Source: CAYZWU01 sp964482235
Lineage (GTDB): Bacteria > Planctomycetota > B15-G4 > CAYZWU01
DNA: 29,657 bases
Assembly (NCBI GenBank): GCA_964482235.1
Contig: CAYZWU010000061.1
Coordinates: 1-29,657 of the forward strand
Direction: 5' to 3'
Shown: positions 1-7,640 of the stretch, one piece after another
How the letters are laid out: every line of letters starts with the position of its first letter
How positions within the stretch are numbered: the stretch's first letter is position 1
Notes under the pieces: model-generated
Seen by the model: the letters and a program-made list of their open reading frames with translations, nothing else
Database searches by the model: none
What the model was told of the DNA's origin: nothing
Made by a program: the position numbers and the translations under genes

Positions 1-126
1 TTGATCAAACCACAATCTATAGGGGGTGGTTGAGTCAAGTAAATACCCCTAAAATCGAATCAAGAATGGAGAGGCGCCTCTGCCTTGACGGATACGGCGA
101 ATCAAGCCTCCTGGAGAACAAATAGA

Positions 127-1443
127 ATGAGAAAAGTGTTTATCACCGGCACCGGAATGGCTCTCCCGAAGCGCGCGGTTTCGAATGCAGAACTTTGCGA
201 GATGTTCCCGCTGCTCAAGACGACCGACGGGTGGATGAGGAAGAACGTGGGCGTCGAGACAAGGTATCTGGCCAGTGATGACGAGCGCCTGCGGGATATG
301 TTCATCAAGGCCGCTCGCGAGGCTATCCGGGAAGCGGGTGTGACGAGGCTCGACAGGATCATCATCGGGTGCAACACCCAGAGCGAGAACTATCCCTCCG
401 TGGCCAGCCATGTGGCCAACGGATTGAAGGACGAGATCGATGTCTCCCACTGCTGGTGCATGGACGTCCAGAACGGCTGCCCTTCGGGGCTATCCTCCAT
501 TGCCGTGGGTATGGAGATGATTCGCGCTGAGAGCGCCGAGGTGGTCCTGGCCATGGGCGGTGACTTCACCTCGAGGATGGTTGACTGGTTCGACCGGAAC
601 GCCTGCCTCCTCTTCGGCGACGGTGCGTCGGCTTTCATCCTCACGACGGAAGAGAACGTGGGGTCCGAGGGGACCACCGTGGCCCTCCGGGCGTACAGCG
701 CCGTGACGGATCACGACAGCGCCACGATCATGAAGATGGACTCGAACCTCGGCAACATCTCTCCCTTCGAAATCTCGAGGATAACGAAGGAAGAGGCCGG
801 AGCCACCGTTCGTCGCATCACGGGGCATGACAGGATTCCGCTCGAGATCCCGGAAGAGACGACGAAGGAGATCGATGCGGCCATCGATACGCTGAAGAAG
901 AAGACCTTCCCGCCTGATGGGAAGGCGCTCGATTACGAGAGAATCGATCCTTATTTCAACATGGACGGAGCCGGGGTCCTGGAAAAGATCCGCCGCATCG
1001 TCCCGGACAGCGGATATCTCAATGCCCTGAGAAATGCCGGGCTGGGAATGGACCTCTTCGAGAAATACGGATTGCTGGAGGAGACCCGGGTTTCCCAGAT
1101 CCCGCGAGATGTGAGGAAGAAATTCCTGAGCGAGGTCGCAGAGCGTTACACCCTCCTGATTCCGCATCAGGCCAACCTCAGGGGGCACCAGAACCTCGCT
1201 TCGGCGTTCCGCATCCCGATGCAGAAGATCTACTCGAACATTGCCCAGTATGCCAACACTTCAGCCGGCGCCACAGGGGTGGCATTCTACGAGGCGCTCC
1301 GGAAGCCGAGCCGCTACAGCACGATCCGCGGAGAGCTCGTGGAGATCGAAGCCCCGATGCTTCAGCCCGGCGACAAGGCTGTGCTCGTTTCCTTCGGTGC
1401 GGGATTGCACGTTGTCTACATCGTCGTGGAGCGGCTGCGATAG
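127..1443 (+). CDS. 3-oxoacyl-ACP synthase III (KASIII/FabH-like) with an insertion
   Basis: This is a thiolase-fold condensing enzyme of the FabH family, which joins an acyl-CoA starter to malonyl-ACP or a related extender. The triad is visible: Cys118 in NGCPSG, His347 in IPHQANLRG and Asn377 in YANTSAG. At 438 residues it is longer than typical FabH (about 320). The extra length lies between the Cys and His parts, in a charged stretch at about residues 205-335. I chose the ATG at 127 because MRKVFITGTGMALP matches the usual FabH N terminus and GGAG lies 10 bases upstream. An in-frame TTG at 85 also has a purine-rich site and would add 14 residues. No other fatty-acid genes flank it, so a role in a special lipid or secondary product is as likely as housekeeping initiation. 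The family call is firm; the substrate is unknown. Confidence 0.88.
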   Translation: MRKVFITGTGMALPKRAVSNAELCEMFPLLKTTDGWMRKNVGVETRYLASDDERLRDMFIKAAREAIREAGVTRLDRIIIGCNTQSENYPSVASHVANGLKDEIDVSHCWCMDVQNGCPSGLSSIAVGMEMIRAESAEVVLAMGGDFTSRMVDWFDRNACLLFGDGASAFILTTEENVGSEGTTVALRAYSAVTDHDSATIMKMDSNLGNISPFEISRITKEEAGATVRRITGHDRIPLEIPEETTKEIDAAIDTLKKKTFPPDGKALDYERIDPYFNMDGAGVLEKIRRIVPDSGYLNALRNAGLGMDLFEKYGLLEETRVSQIPRDVRKKFLSEVAERYTLLIPHQANLRGHQNLASAFRIPMQKIYSNIAQYANTSAGATGVAFYEALRKPSRYSTIRGELVEIEAPMLQPGDKAVLVSFGAGLHVVYIVVERLR

Positions 1444-1549
1444 TCCCGTTTATCAGGGAATGAACGGATCCGACGATTGTTGGATTCAAACGAATCCCAG
1501 GCTGGACCGTACAGAGGTAACCTGGTTTGACCTATTGATTGCGCTTCCC

Positions 1550-1572
1550 GCTGATGCAGTTCTTGCGTCAGC
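1550..1572 (+). terminator. Rho-independent terminator after the KASIII gene
   Basis: An 8-bp stem (1550-1557 with 1565-1572, including one G-U pair) has a 7-base loop and is followed directly by TTTTTGATTTT. It ends transcription from the KASIII gene. Because it sits only about 20 bases before the HtrA Shine-Dalgarno, it could also act as a leader attenuator for htrA. Confidence 0.75.
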
Positions 1573-1608
1573 TTTTTGATTTTCCCCACCGGTAGGAGGA
1601 GAGAAACG

Positions 1609-3678
1609 ATGAAATCTCTTTGTGTGGCCTTTCTACTGATTCTCGCTGCGATGGTTTCCTTCGCAGAGGGCGCCCCGGCCGGCAGCGACGAGCTCAGGGC
1701 GGACATCGATTTCGCCAAGAGCAAGGTCTATCCTGCCCTGGTCAACATCCAGGTCGTCGGCCAGTCCTTTTCCGGCGGGCGGTCGAGGAAGTTCCCCGGA
1801 GCGGGGAGCGGTGTCATCGTCAGCCCGGCCGGTCACGTGCTCACCAACTATCACGTTGCCGGGGAGACGACACGGATCGTCTGCACGCTGCCGGACGGCG
1901 AGACGATCCAGGCCGACGTCGTGGCCCACGATCCCCTGACGGATCTGTCCGTCCTCAAGTTGAGGATGGAACAAAGGAAGAACGCGAACACGGGTCTTCC
2001 TTTTGCCACCCTCGGCGATTCGGACGCACTGGCTGTGGGGCAGTATGTCCTGGCCATGGGAAATCCCCTGACGCTCTCCAGCTCCATGACCCTGGGTGTG
2101 GTCTCCAACGTGAAGCGCGTTTTCACCAACTTCACGGGAACGGAGATGGAGGAGATGGATCTCGGCAGCGGGCAGATGACAGGGCTTTTCACTCGATGGA
2201 TCCAGCACGACGCCCTGATCCTGCCCGGCAACAGCGGCGGCCCCCTCGTCAACCTGAAGGGCGAGGTGGTGGGCATCAACGAGCTCGGCGGGAGCGGCGT
2301 GGGTTTTGCCATACCGTCGAACCTGGCGGGCCATGTGCTCAACCAGGCGCTCACTCACGGGAAGGTCCTTCGGGGTTGGTTCGGCCTCTCGATCATTCCG
2401 ATCAAGATGATCGGCCTCGACTCGGGCGCCATCGTGTCGTGGGTCGTCCAGGGCGGCGCGGCGGACGAGGCGGGAATCCGGGCGGGGGATGTCCTCCACG
2501 CCTTCGACGGCGAGGCCGTTGACGTGAAGGTCTTCGAGGAGGTGCCGCTTTTCTACAAGAGAATGGCGGAATTTAAGGCCGGCCAAGAAGTGCGGGTCAA
2601 GTTCGAACGGGACGGTGAGAGAAAAGAGACGCTTCTCACGGTGGCTCCCATGGAGAAGTTCCTCGATGACGAGGTGGAGTACAGAAGCTGGGGCCTGACC
2701 GTGAGAGGAGTCACGAGCCACATGGCTCTTGTACGCAAGTATCCGGACTGCCGGGGAGTTCTTGTCACTGGAGTCCGTCCGGGCCGCCCGGCCGACAGCG
2801 CCAAGCCGAAGCTGGAGAGGGATGACGTCATCCTTTCGATGAACGGAAAGACCGTGTCCGGGCGCAGCCATTTTACGGAACTGATCGCCTCTCTTTCCGG
2901 CTCCGAGGAGGTTGTTCTCCGTCTGCGGCGGGGAGATGAGGATGTGGTCACCGTCATCGACCTCGACACCGACGAGTCGGATTTCAAGGGAGGGGAGCTG
3001 CCCAAGGCGTGGATAGGCATCAAGACGCAGGTTCTCACGCCTTCCGTGGCCAAGGCCCTGTCGCTGGAAAAGAAGAAGGGCTTTCGAGTGACGCAGGTCT
3101 ATAGGGAGACCAAGGCCGCAGAGGCGGGAATCCAGCCTGGCGACGTGATCGTTGCCCTGAACGGCGGGCCGCTCAAGGCTTCGCGCGTTCAGGATTCGGA
3201 GATCCTGCGGCGCCGCGTGGAGAACCTCGTTCCCGGGACGAAGGCGACCTTGACGGTCTATCGCAACGAGACCAGGATGGAGATCGAGCTGGAGCTCGAG
3301 GAGACGCCGGCCGGCCCTTCCGAGGCCGCGTCGGCCGAGGAGTCCTTTCTCGAGTTCGCCGTGCGCGATCTCACCTTCTGGGATCGAATCAAGTACAAGT
3401 GGGGCAAGGACAAGGGGGGAGTCCTTGTGGTCGATGCGACCGGCGGCGGATGGGCAAGCCTGGCAGGACTGAGGACCAAGGATCTTCTCCTGGCCGTTCA
3501 GGGAAGGGAAATCAAGGATGTGGCGGCTTTCGAGAAGATCATGGATGACATCATGAACGAGAAGCCGCAGACCGTGGCTCTTTTCATCCGTCGGGATTAC
3601 CGGACCGACTTCAAGGTCATCGAGCCGGACTGGTCCCGGTACGAGGCAAAGAAGAAAACGAAGCAGAAAAAACAATAA
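1609..3678 (+). CDS. HtrA/DegP-type serine protease with four PDZ domains
   Basis: This is a periplasmic or envelope quality-control protease of the trypsin-like HtrA family, 689 residues. An N-terminal signal peptide ends near residue 22 (AEGAPA). The protease domain carries His82 (TNYHVAG), Asp112 (DPLTDLSVLKL) and Ser209 (PGNSGGPLVN), so the triad is intact. I count four PDZ-like units at about 255-345, 360-440, 467-555 and 582-665; typical DegP has two. The C terminus is very Lys-rich. The start is the ATG at 1609, preceded by AGGAGG with ideal spacing; an upstream in-frame TTG would spoil the signal peptide. A short HtrA-like protein follows after 13 bases, so the two are almost certainly co-transcribed. 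Confidence 0.92.
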   Translation: MKSLCVAFLLILAAMVSFAEGAPAGSDELRADIDFAKSKVYPALVNIQVVGQSFSGGRSRKFPGAGSGVIVSPAGHVLTNYHVAGETTRIVCTLPDGETIQADVVAHDPLTDLSVLKLRMEQRKNANTGLPFATLGDSDALAVGQYVLAMGNPLTLSSSMTLGVVSNVKRVFTNFTGTEMEEMDLGSGQMTGLFTRWIQHDALILPGNSGGPLVNLKGEVVGINELGGSGVGFAIPSNLAGHVLNQALTHGKVLRGWFGLSIIPIKMIGLDSGAIVSWVVQGGAADEAGIRAGDVLHAFDGEAVDVKVFEEVPLFYKRMAEFKAGQEVRVKFERDGERKETLLTVAPMEKFLDDEVEYRSWGLTVRGVTSHMALVRKYPDCRGVLVTGVRPGRPADSAKPKLERDDVILSMNGKTVSGRSHFTELIASLSGSEEVVLRLRRGDEDVVTVIDLDTDESDFKGGELPKAWIGIKTQVLTPSVAKALSLEKKKGFRVTQVYRETKAAEAGIQPGDVIVALNGGPLKASRVQDSEILRRRVENLVPGTKATLTVYRNETRMEIELELEETPAGPSEAASAEESFLEFAVRDLTFWDRIKYKWGKDKGGVLVVDATGGGWASLAGLRTKDLLLAVQGREIKDVAAFEKIMDDIMNEKPQTVALFIRRDYRTDFKVIEPDWSRYEAKKKTKQKKQ

Positions 3679-3691
3679 GGGAGTGTTCAAA

Positions 3692-4543
3692 ATGAAGTAT
3701 CCAGCTTTGATCGTGGCATTGGTCATCCTGTTCGCTTCGACTTCGACTGTCGAAGCTGCAGACGACAAGGCAGCGGTTTACCGGGAGATCCTGGAGTCGA
3801 AGGCCGGCTCGCTCGTGACGGTCAAGTTCGTGCTGAAGATCAAGATCTCTTACATGGGGCAGGTTCAGGAGCAGGAAAGCAACCTGGAAGTGACCGGTGT
3901 TGTGGTGGACAAGGGCGGCCTGATCATGATCGCGAGCGACGCGCTCAATCCCGGGTTGGGAATGGGTGTTCCCGACGAGGTCGAGATCTCGGCCAGCCAC
4001 TCGAACCTGAAGATCCTCTTCGAGGACGACGATGAGGAGTACGATGCGATTCTGGGCGCCACGGATTCGAACCTGAACCTCTCATTTCTCCAGATCAAGG
4101 ACCTGAAGGGGAAGGAAATCGTTCCCGTCGAGTTCAGCAAGGCGGCTCAGATCGAGATCGGACAGGAATACATCGGTATTTCCCGGTTCACGAAGGGATT
4201 CGATTATGTGCCCTATTTCGGGACTGTCCGGGTCTGCGGCACCATCTACCAGCCGCGGCCCATGTTTTCCGTCATCTCGACCTTTGACGGAACAGGTCTT
4301 CCCGTCTTCGACTTCTCGGGGAAGGTAGCTGGAGTCATGTCTACCCAGAAAGGTTCGGAGGGGACCAGTGACGGAGGCGGAGGGATGTTGCGCCTTGCCA
4401 TGGAAGGCGACTCCGGGGCCTTTCTCATTCCGGCGCCGACGGTCCATGCCACGCTTCAGCGCGCCATCAAGATAGCCCGCGAAGCACTCAAGAAGGACAG
4501 CGAAGAATCAGGGGAGTCCGAGAGCGAAGGCGATGGGGAATGA
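3692..4543 (+). CDS. HtrA-like pseudoprotease (catalytic residues lost)
   Basis: This is a secreted protein of 283 residues with a signal peptide ending near residue 22 (VEAADD) and a very acidic C-terminal tail. It lines up by eye with the protease domain of the neighbouring HtrA. The G-x-V-V-D-x-G-G-L segment near 69-77 matches the HtrA His region. NLNLSFLQI (127-135) matches DLSVLKL with Asn129 in place of Asp. GTGLPVFDFSGKVAGV (200-215) matches NSGGPLVNLKGEVVGI with Thr201 in place of the Ser nucleophile. The His position falls on Ser82 or Asp83. It carries no PDZ domain. The start is the ATG at 3692, with AAGGGAG 8 bases upstream; a GTG at 3683 is an alternative. It is probably a partner, inhibitor or scaffold for the upstream HtrA. 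That role is inference from context. Confidence 0.8.
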   Translation: MKYPALIVALVILFASTSTVEAADDKAAVYREILESKAGSLVTVKFVLKIKISYMGQVQEQESNLEVTGVVVDKGGLIMIASDALNPGLGMGVPDEVEISASHSNLKILFEDDDEEYDAILGATDSNLNLSFLQIKDLKGKEIVPVEFSKAAQIEIGQEYIGISRFTKGFDYVPYFGTVRVCGTIYQPRPMFSVISTFDGTGLPVFDFSGKVAGVMSTQKGSEGTSDGGGGMLRLAMEGDSGAFLIPAPTVHATLQRAIKIAREALKKDSEESGESESEGDGE

Positions 4544-4577
4544 TCAGCTGAAATAATCGGTACGGCTTCAATAGAAA

Positions 4578-4608
4578 ACCAGCCCCTGCACGAACTGCAG
4601 GGGCTGGT
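4578..4608 (+). terminator. Strong hairpin after the HtrA operon
   Basis: A perfect 13-bp stem has the 5-base loop CGAAC. The tail on the plus strand (TGTAATTAAATAA) is only moderately T-rich, while the minus strand reads TTTTC. It is probably the terminator of the htrA-pseudoprotease operon and may work in both directions. Confidence 0.7.
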
Positions 4609-5046
4609 GTAATTAAATAAAGGGTAAAAGGTTTGGTTCATAACGAGGTGGGATACTTGAGGGGGAGGTCAGAAGAAAATAAGCCTAATAAAGTATGAGG
4701 TCCAAACCTTAAACCCTTGTATCTTGTTTCATATTCAGGTTTCTCTCTAAGAGAGAATATATCCTCCATGCAAATTCCGTGTCAGACGGGTGTATTTTCC
4801 TAGGTTGAAGGGCCCGAACGGCGTCCAGAGTACCTGATTCCCCATTCAAAGATCAACATAAAAACCGTCAACCATTATGGGAATTCGATCTGGATCGTCT
4901 TGGCTCCACCGGGGAGCCTGTCCGAAGTTCCTTCTTTCTAACATTGCAAAGAACATTAGATAATATCTATTGACGTTTTGCTTGCAACGCTCTTTCCCGG
5001 ACTTTTTTTTCTTTTTTCTATTTCTTGGTCTTTTTGCGTGAGAACA

Positions 5047-5062
5047 ACCTCCCGCGGGAGGT
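5047..5062. repeat. 16-bp perfect palindrome
   Basis: ACCTCCCGCGGGAGGT is a perfect GC-rich palindrome 30 bases left of the first DnaA-like box. It could be an operator or a structural element of the putative origin. Nothing in the sequence decides between these. Confidence 0.6.
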
Positions 5063-5091
5063 GGAAGCTCGGGCGATTCCGGTTAGGTTCT

Positions 5092-5227
5092 TGTGGATAG
5101 TGCGTGGAAAACATACAAGACCGCGCCCCGGTAGCTCTATAAGGTATTTATTTCAAATGACTTTGCAATATGGGGTAAACAGGTTATTCGGGCCACTTGT
5201 GGATAACCCGGTCTGATCTGTGGAAAG
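5092..5227 (+). other. DnaA-box cluster, candidate replication origin
   Basis: Four 9-mers match or nearly match TGTGGATAA, the complement of the DnaA box TTATCCACA. They are 5092-5100 (TGTGGATAG), 5103-5111 (CGTGGAAAA), 5198-5206 (TGTGGATAA, exact) and 5219-5227 (TGTGGAAAG), all in the same orientation. AT-rich sequence lies on the left, and a perfect 16-bp palindrome is next to them. This arrangement is typical of oriC. However, no dnaA, dnaN, gidA or parAB gene is in the window, so it could instead be a DnaA-regulated or titration site. Confidence 0.45.
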
Positions 5228-5260
5228 AGTAAAAACTTATCAATGTTTGTGCCTAACAAA

Positions 5261-5288
5261 GAAACCGGCGCCTGATGGCGCCGGTTTC
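5261..5288 (-). terminator. Rho-independent terminator of the minus-strand thioredoxin-like gene
   Basis: A perfect 12-bp stem (5261-5272 with 5277-5288) has a 4-base loop. On the minus strand it is followed by TTTGTT and lies about 40 bases past the stop codon at 5326. Confidence 0.8.
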
Positions 5289-5325
5289 GTAATTTGTAGT
5301 TCAGAGAATCAGAGGAAGCAGAAGA

Positions 5326-6021
5326 TTACCGTTTGAGAGCCGCGGTTTTGTCCTTTCCCTGCTTCTTCTTGTCCTGCAAGGTGATGTTCAAGAGCTCCTT
5401 TTCCTTATCCCTCAGGGCCATTTCTTTCTCGAAAAGCTCCTGTTCCTTCTTTCTCAGAGACAGGTCGGTTTTCTTCGAAAGATTTTTTCCTTTTCTGATC
5501 CGGAGCTCTTCGATCTGGTTGAGCTCCATCTGGACCTTGTCGATCTGGTCGAGGAGCTTCTGCTCTTCCTTGGCGATCTTCGAAAGAGAGACCTTGAAGC
5601 TCTTCTTCAGCGTCTTTTCACAGATCGAGAAAAGATTGGATGAAGACGGTTTGACCTTAGAGCTGTAAAGGATTTTTCCCTTGTGCAAGGTATGAAAGGT
5701 CAAGGGTTTTGGCTTCTTGATCAGCTTCCTGATCGGGTGGTTCTCCTCGATCTCTTCCAGGTCGACCTGGTAGCAATCGAAGAACTTGGCCGCGATGCAG
5801 AACTTTTCATTAACGAGGATGGAGTTCTCGTAGGTCTCGATCTTCTGAGCCGCTTGCTCATCAGACGTGGTCAGGTAGATGAAAACGGGCCTTCCGTTTT
5901 TGTTGTCAAGGCTTGTGAGCTCCTGGAATGCCTGGTAGGAGTCGCCCATGGTCGTACGGCTTTTCCATGATGGGGGCGGGACGCGAATGGAGGCTCTGGC
6001 TCCACCGCCCGCCACTCTCAC
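5326..6021 (-). CDS. Thioredoxin-fold-like protein with coiled-coil tail, 5' part interrupted by UGA
   Basis: The conserved-looking part starts at MGDSYQAFQ (ATG at 5949). It runs through NGRPVFIYLTTSDEQ, like the beta strand and active-site loop of thioredoxin-like proteins, but it has no CxxC. A beta-hairpin-like TFHTLHKGKILYSSK follows, then about 90 residues of highly charged Lys/Glu coiled coil. The open frame continues upstream through a Gly/Arg-rich linker to 6021 and on, without change of frame, to an in-frame TGA at 6073-6075. Just beyond that lies a fine signal peptide starting at 6159. GTG at 6021 and ATG at 5949 lack good ribosome sites, whereas 6159 has one. The real gene is therefore probably 5326-6159, read or once read through the TGA. 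The function is not recognised. Confidence 0.7.
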   Translation of the reverse strand: MRVAGGGARASIRVPPPSWKSRTTMGDSYQAFQELTSLDNKNGRPVFIYLTTSDEQAAQKIETYENSILVNEKFCIAAKFFDCYQVDLEEIEENHPIRKLIKKPKPLTFHTLHKGKILYSSKVKPSSSNLFSICEKTLKKSFKVSLSKIAKEEQKLLDQIDKVQMELNQIEELRIRKGKNLSKKTDLSLRKKEQELFEKEMALRDKEKELLNITLQDKKKQGKDKTAALKR

Positions 6022-6072
6022 GCCGCCGCCTGACCGTATTGACCCTCGCCCCGAGGATCTGGCTCCACCGCA
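5990..6072. repeat. Imperfect 20-bp direct repeat, 63-bp period
   Basis: The segments at 5990-6009 and 6053-6072 match at 18 of 20 bases and are offset by 63 bases, a whole number of codons. On the minus strand both copies encode GGAR followed by Ser-containing sequence in the Gly-rich linker between signal peptide and body. The in-frame period weakly favours translation through this segment. Confidence 0.65.
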
Positions 6073-6159
6073 TCACCCACCGGCAACGAGGTGATCTCCC
6101 ACAACAAGGAAGAATACTGCCAGGAGGGCTGCAACGAAGAAAAAACGTTTCTTGAGCAT
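6073..6159 (-). other. Signal-peptide segment ending in an in-frame UGA
   Basis: The ATG at 6159 is preceded by GGGAGG at ideal spacing and encodes 28 residues: MLKKR, a hydrophobic core, then GDHLVAGG. It ends at TGA (6073-6075), followed at once by TGC (Cys). The frame is the same as that of the downstream thioredoxin-like ORF, with no further stop between. An 8-bp hairpin with a GGG loop lies at 6041-6059, 13 bases past the TGA. The UGA may be a selenocysteine codon, a nonsense change from GGA in a Gly-rich run, or a sequencing error. Confidence 0.6.
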
Positions 6160-6415
6160 TTTTAGCCTCCCTACGGATTAGATGTTGGAGATAATGATCA
6201 GCTGAAATATAGCACCGTTGTTGATTTGATACCACAGAATAAAACAGACGCCTTTGCTGGGTTGTGTTTAACCTTTTTATCCTTAGTGACATACATCCAG
6301 TAAGCTCTGATGTAACCCTTGCCGGCTGACGGCGCTAAAGAGTGTATGCCACCAGGCGTTTCAAGCGGGCTGAATCTTTGCTTCGTCTCTTCGTCGTGAT
6401 GAAGGTCGGAAAATC

Positions 6416-7537
6416 ATGTTTCTTATTTCTCTCTTATTCTGCTTCCTCGGTATCGCTTTTCCCGACGACGAGGAAACACACCGGCATAGCGAGGGCGCCG
6501 AGGAGAACAAGGTCATTGTCCCCGGTCTCGAGATCAGGCCGAGATCGCTGCAGTTCGGGACCGTTTTCGACGGCGAGGAGCCGGTTCATAAAATCTATCT
6601 TACCAATACGGGAGAGAAGCCCGTTGCCGTGAAGAGCATCTACTCGGGGTGCGGCTGCGCCGTTCCCCGCATCGTCTTCGAAGACGGCCGCGAGGTGCCC
6701 ATCCCCACCAAGGGCGGCCGCGACAATATCGGGATCATCCCGCAGGGGACCGAGGCCTACATCGAGGTCCGGTTCGTCACTCACGGGTACAGCGGCGAGA
6801 TCAACAAGTCGGTGATGATCAAGACCGACACGATGCCCCATTCCAGGTTCGATATTCGTGTCCATGCAAAGATCGTGAAGGCTCTGGTCATGGAGCCTGA
6901 GATCGTCGATTTCGGCGAAGTGGTCCGGGGCAGGGAGACGGAAAGGGAAATCCTCATCAGCCCGAAAGGCATCGGCCCCTTCACCATCGACGGCTTCGAG
7001 AATCTTCCTGCCTACATGAAATACACGTCCGAACAGCTGCCTCCCCGCGAGACTCCGGAAAAAGGGCGTCCTCTGCTGTTGAAGCTGAAGCTCCAGGGAG
7101 ATTTCCCCCTGGGAGAGACGAAGAAGGTCCTCCTGGCTTCCATCGCCAGCGAGAGGGTGAAGAGCCTGCGCATCCCTTTCAAGATGCACGTTCTTCCCAA
7201 GGTCGTATTCAGCCTGAACGGCATCGATGTGGGCAGCCGGCTCGATTTCGGAGTTTTCGACAGGAAAAGCGGCAAGACCCTCGTGCTGGACGTGAAGAAC
7301 CTGGCACCGTCAATCCCCTACGACATCTTCGAGATCTCCGTCGAAGGTTCGTGCCGGGAGTTCGTGGAGACGTCGCTCGAGACCATGCGCCAGGGAGAGC
7401 GGTACAGCCTTTCCGTTCGCTTGAAGCCCGGTCTCGAGTCGCGGATGCTCAGGGGCTGGATCTCGATACTGAGCAATCATCCCGATATGAGACAGAAGAA
7501 GATGAGGCTTCTCGGATATCCCTGCAAGATGCGGTGA
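6416..7537 (+). CDS. Secreted DUF1573 protein with three ASH-like modules
   Basis: The protein has 373 residues and a signal peptide at about 1-16. The first module (FGTVFDGEEPVHKIYLTNTG, then SGCGC with Cys79 and Cys81) is a typical DUF1573 domain. Two more modules begin with VDFGEVV (164-170) and LDFGVF (276-281). This pattern of FG-V strands is that of Ig-like ASH/Hydin modules. DUF1573 proteins are common and secreted in Bacteroidota and Planctomycetota, but their role is unknown. The ATG at 6416 has AAGG 10 bases upstream. It is divergent from the thioredoxin-like gene, so the two may share a control region at 6160-6415. The family is clear; the function is not. Confidence 0.85.
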   Translation: MFLISLLFCFLGIAFPDDEETHRHSEGAEENKVIVPGLEIRPRSLQFGTVFDGEEPVHKIYLTNTGEKPVAVKSIYSGCGCAVPRIVFEDGREVPIPTKGGRDNIGIIPQGTEAYIEVRFVTHGYSGEINKSVMIKTDTMPHSRFDIRVHAKIVKALVMEPEIVDFGEVVRGRETEREILISPKGIGPFTIDGFENLPAYMKYTSEQLPPRETPEKGRPLLLKLKLQGDFPLGETKKVLLASIASERVKSLRIPFKMHVLPKVVFSLNGIDVGSRLDFGVFDRKSGKTLVLDVKNLAPSIPYDIFEISVEGSCREFVETSLETMRQGERYSLSVRLKPGLESRMLRGWISILSNHPDMRQKKMRLLGYPCKMR

Positions 7538-7640
7538 CGGTCGAATCGCAGGCTGCGCCCTGCCAGATCCCCTCGGACGACTCCTCGTTACGTTACGAGA
7601 TCGATGAAATAAATGTACGGATAAGCGAGAGGTTTGCCTT

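Larger units (their letters stand above)
4544..5325. other. Non-coding region with origin-like elements
   Basis: About 780 bases show no convincing gene. In order they hold the end of a 17-bp repeat (4539-4555), a terminator hairpin (4578-4608), an AT-rich stretch with an interrupted inverted repeat at 4957-4969, a pyrimidine-rich run at about 5003-5040, a 16-bp palindrome (5047-5062), four DnaA-box-like sites between 5092 and 5227 and a second terminator (5261-5288). The base composition is clearly more AT-rich than the flanking genes. Confidence 0.7.
4539..6209. repeat. Pair of 17-bp exact direct repeats flanking a 1.65-kb segment
   Basis: AATGATCAGCTGAAATA occurs at 4539-4555, over the stop codon of the pseudoprotease gene, and again at 6193-6209, in the upstream region of the thioredoxin-like gene. 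The two copies bracket the origin-like region and that gene. The word contains TGATCA and CAGCTG palindromes. Confidence 0.6.

Noticed and set aside
1633..3768. 711-residue open frame opposite htrA on the minus strand
   Set aside because: It lies wholly antisense to an HtrA with intact catalytic motifs and has the His/Arg/Asp-rich look of a mirror frame in GC-rich DNA. No family was recognised.
5025..5216. 63-residue open frame across the DnaA-box cluster
   Set aside because: No ribosome site or family was found, and the region is better explained by repeated DnaA-like boxes.
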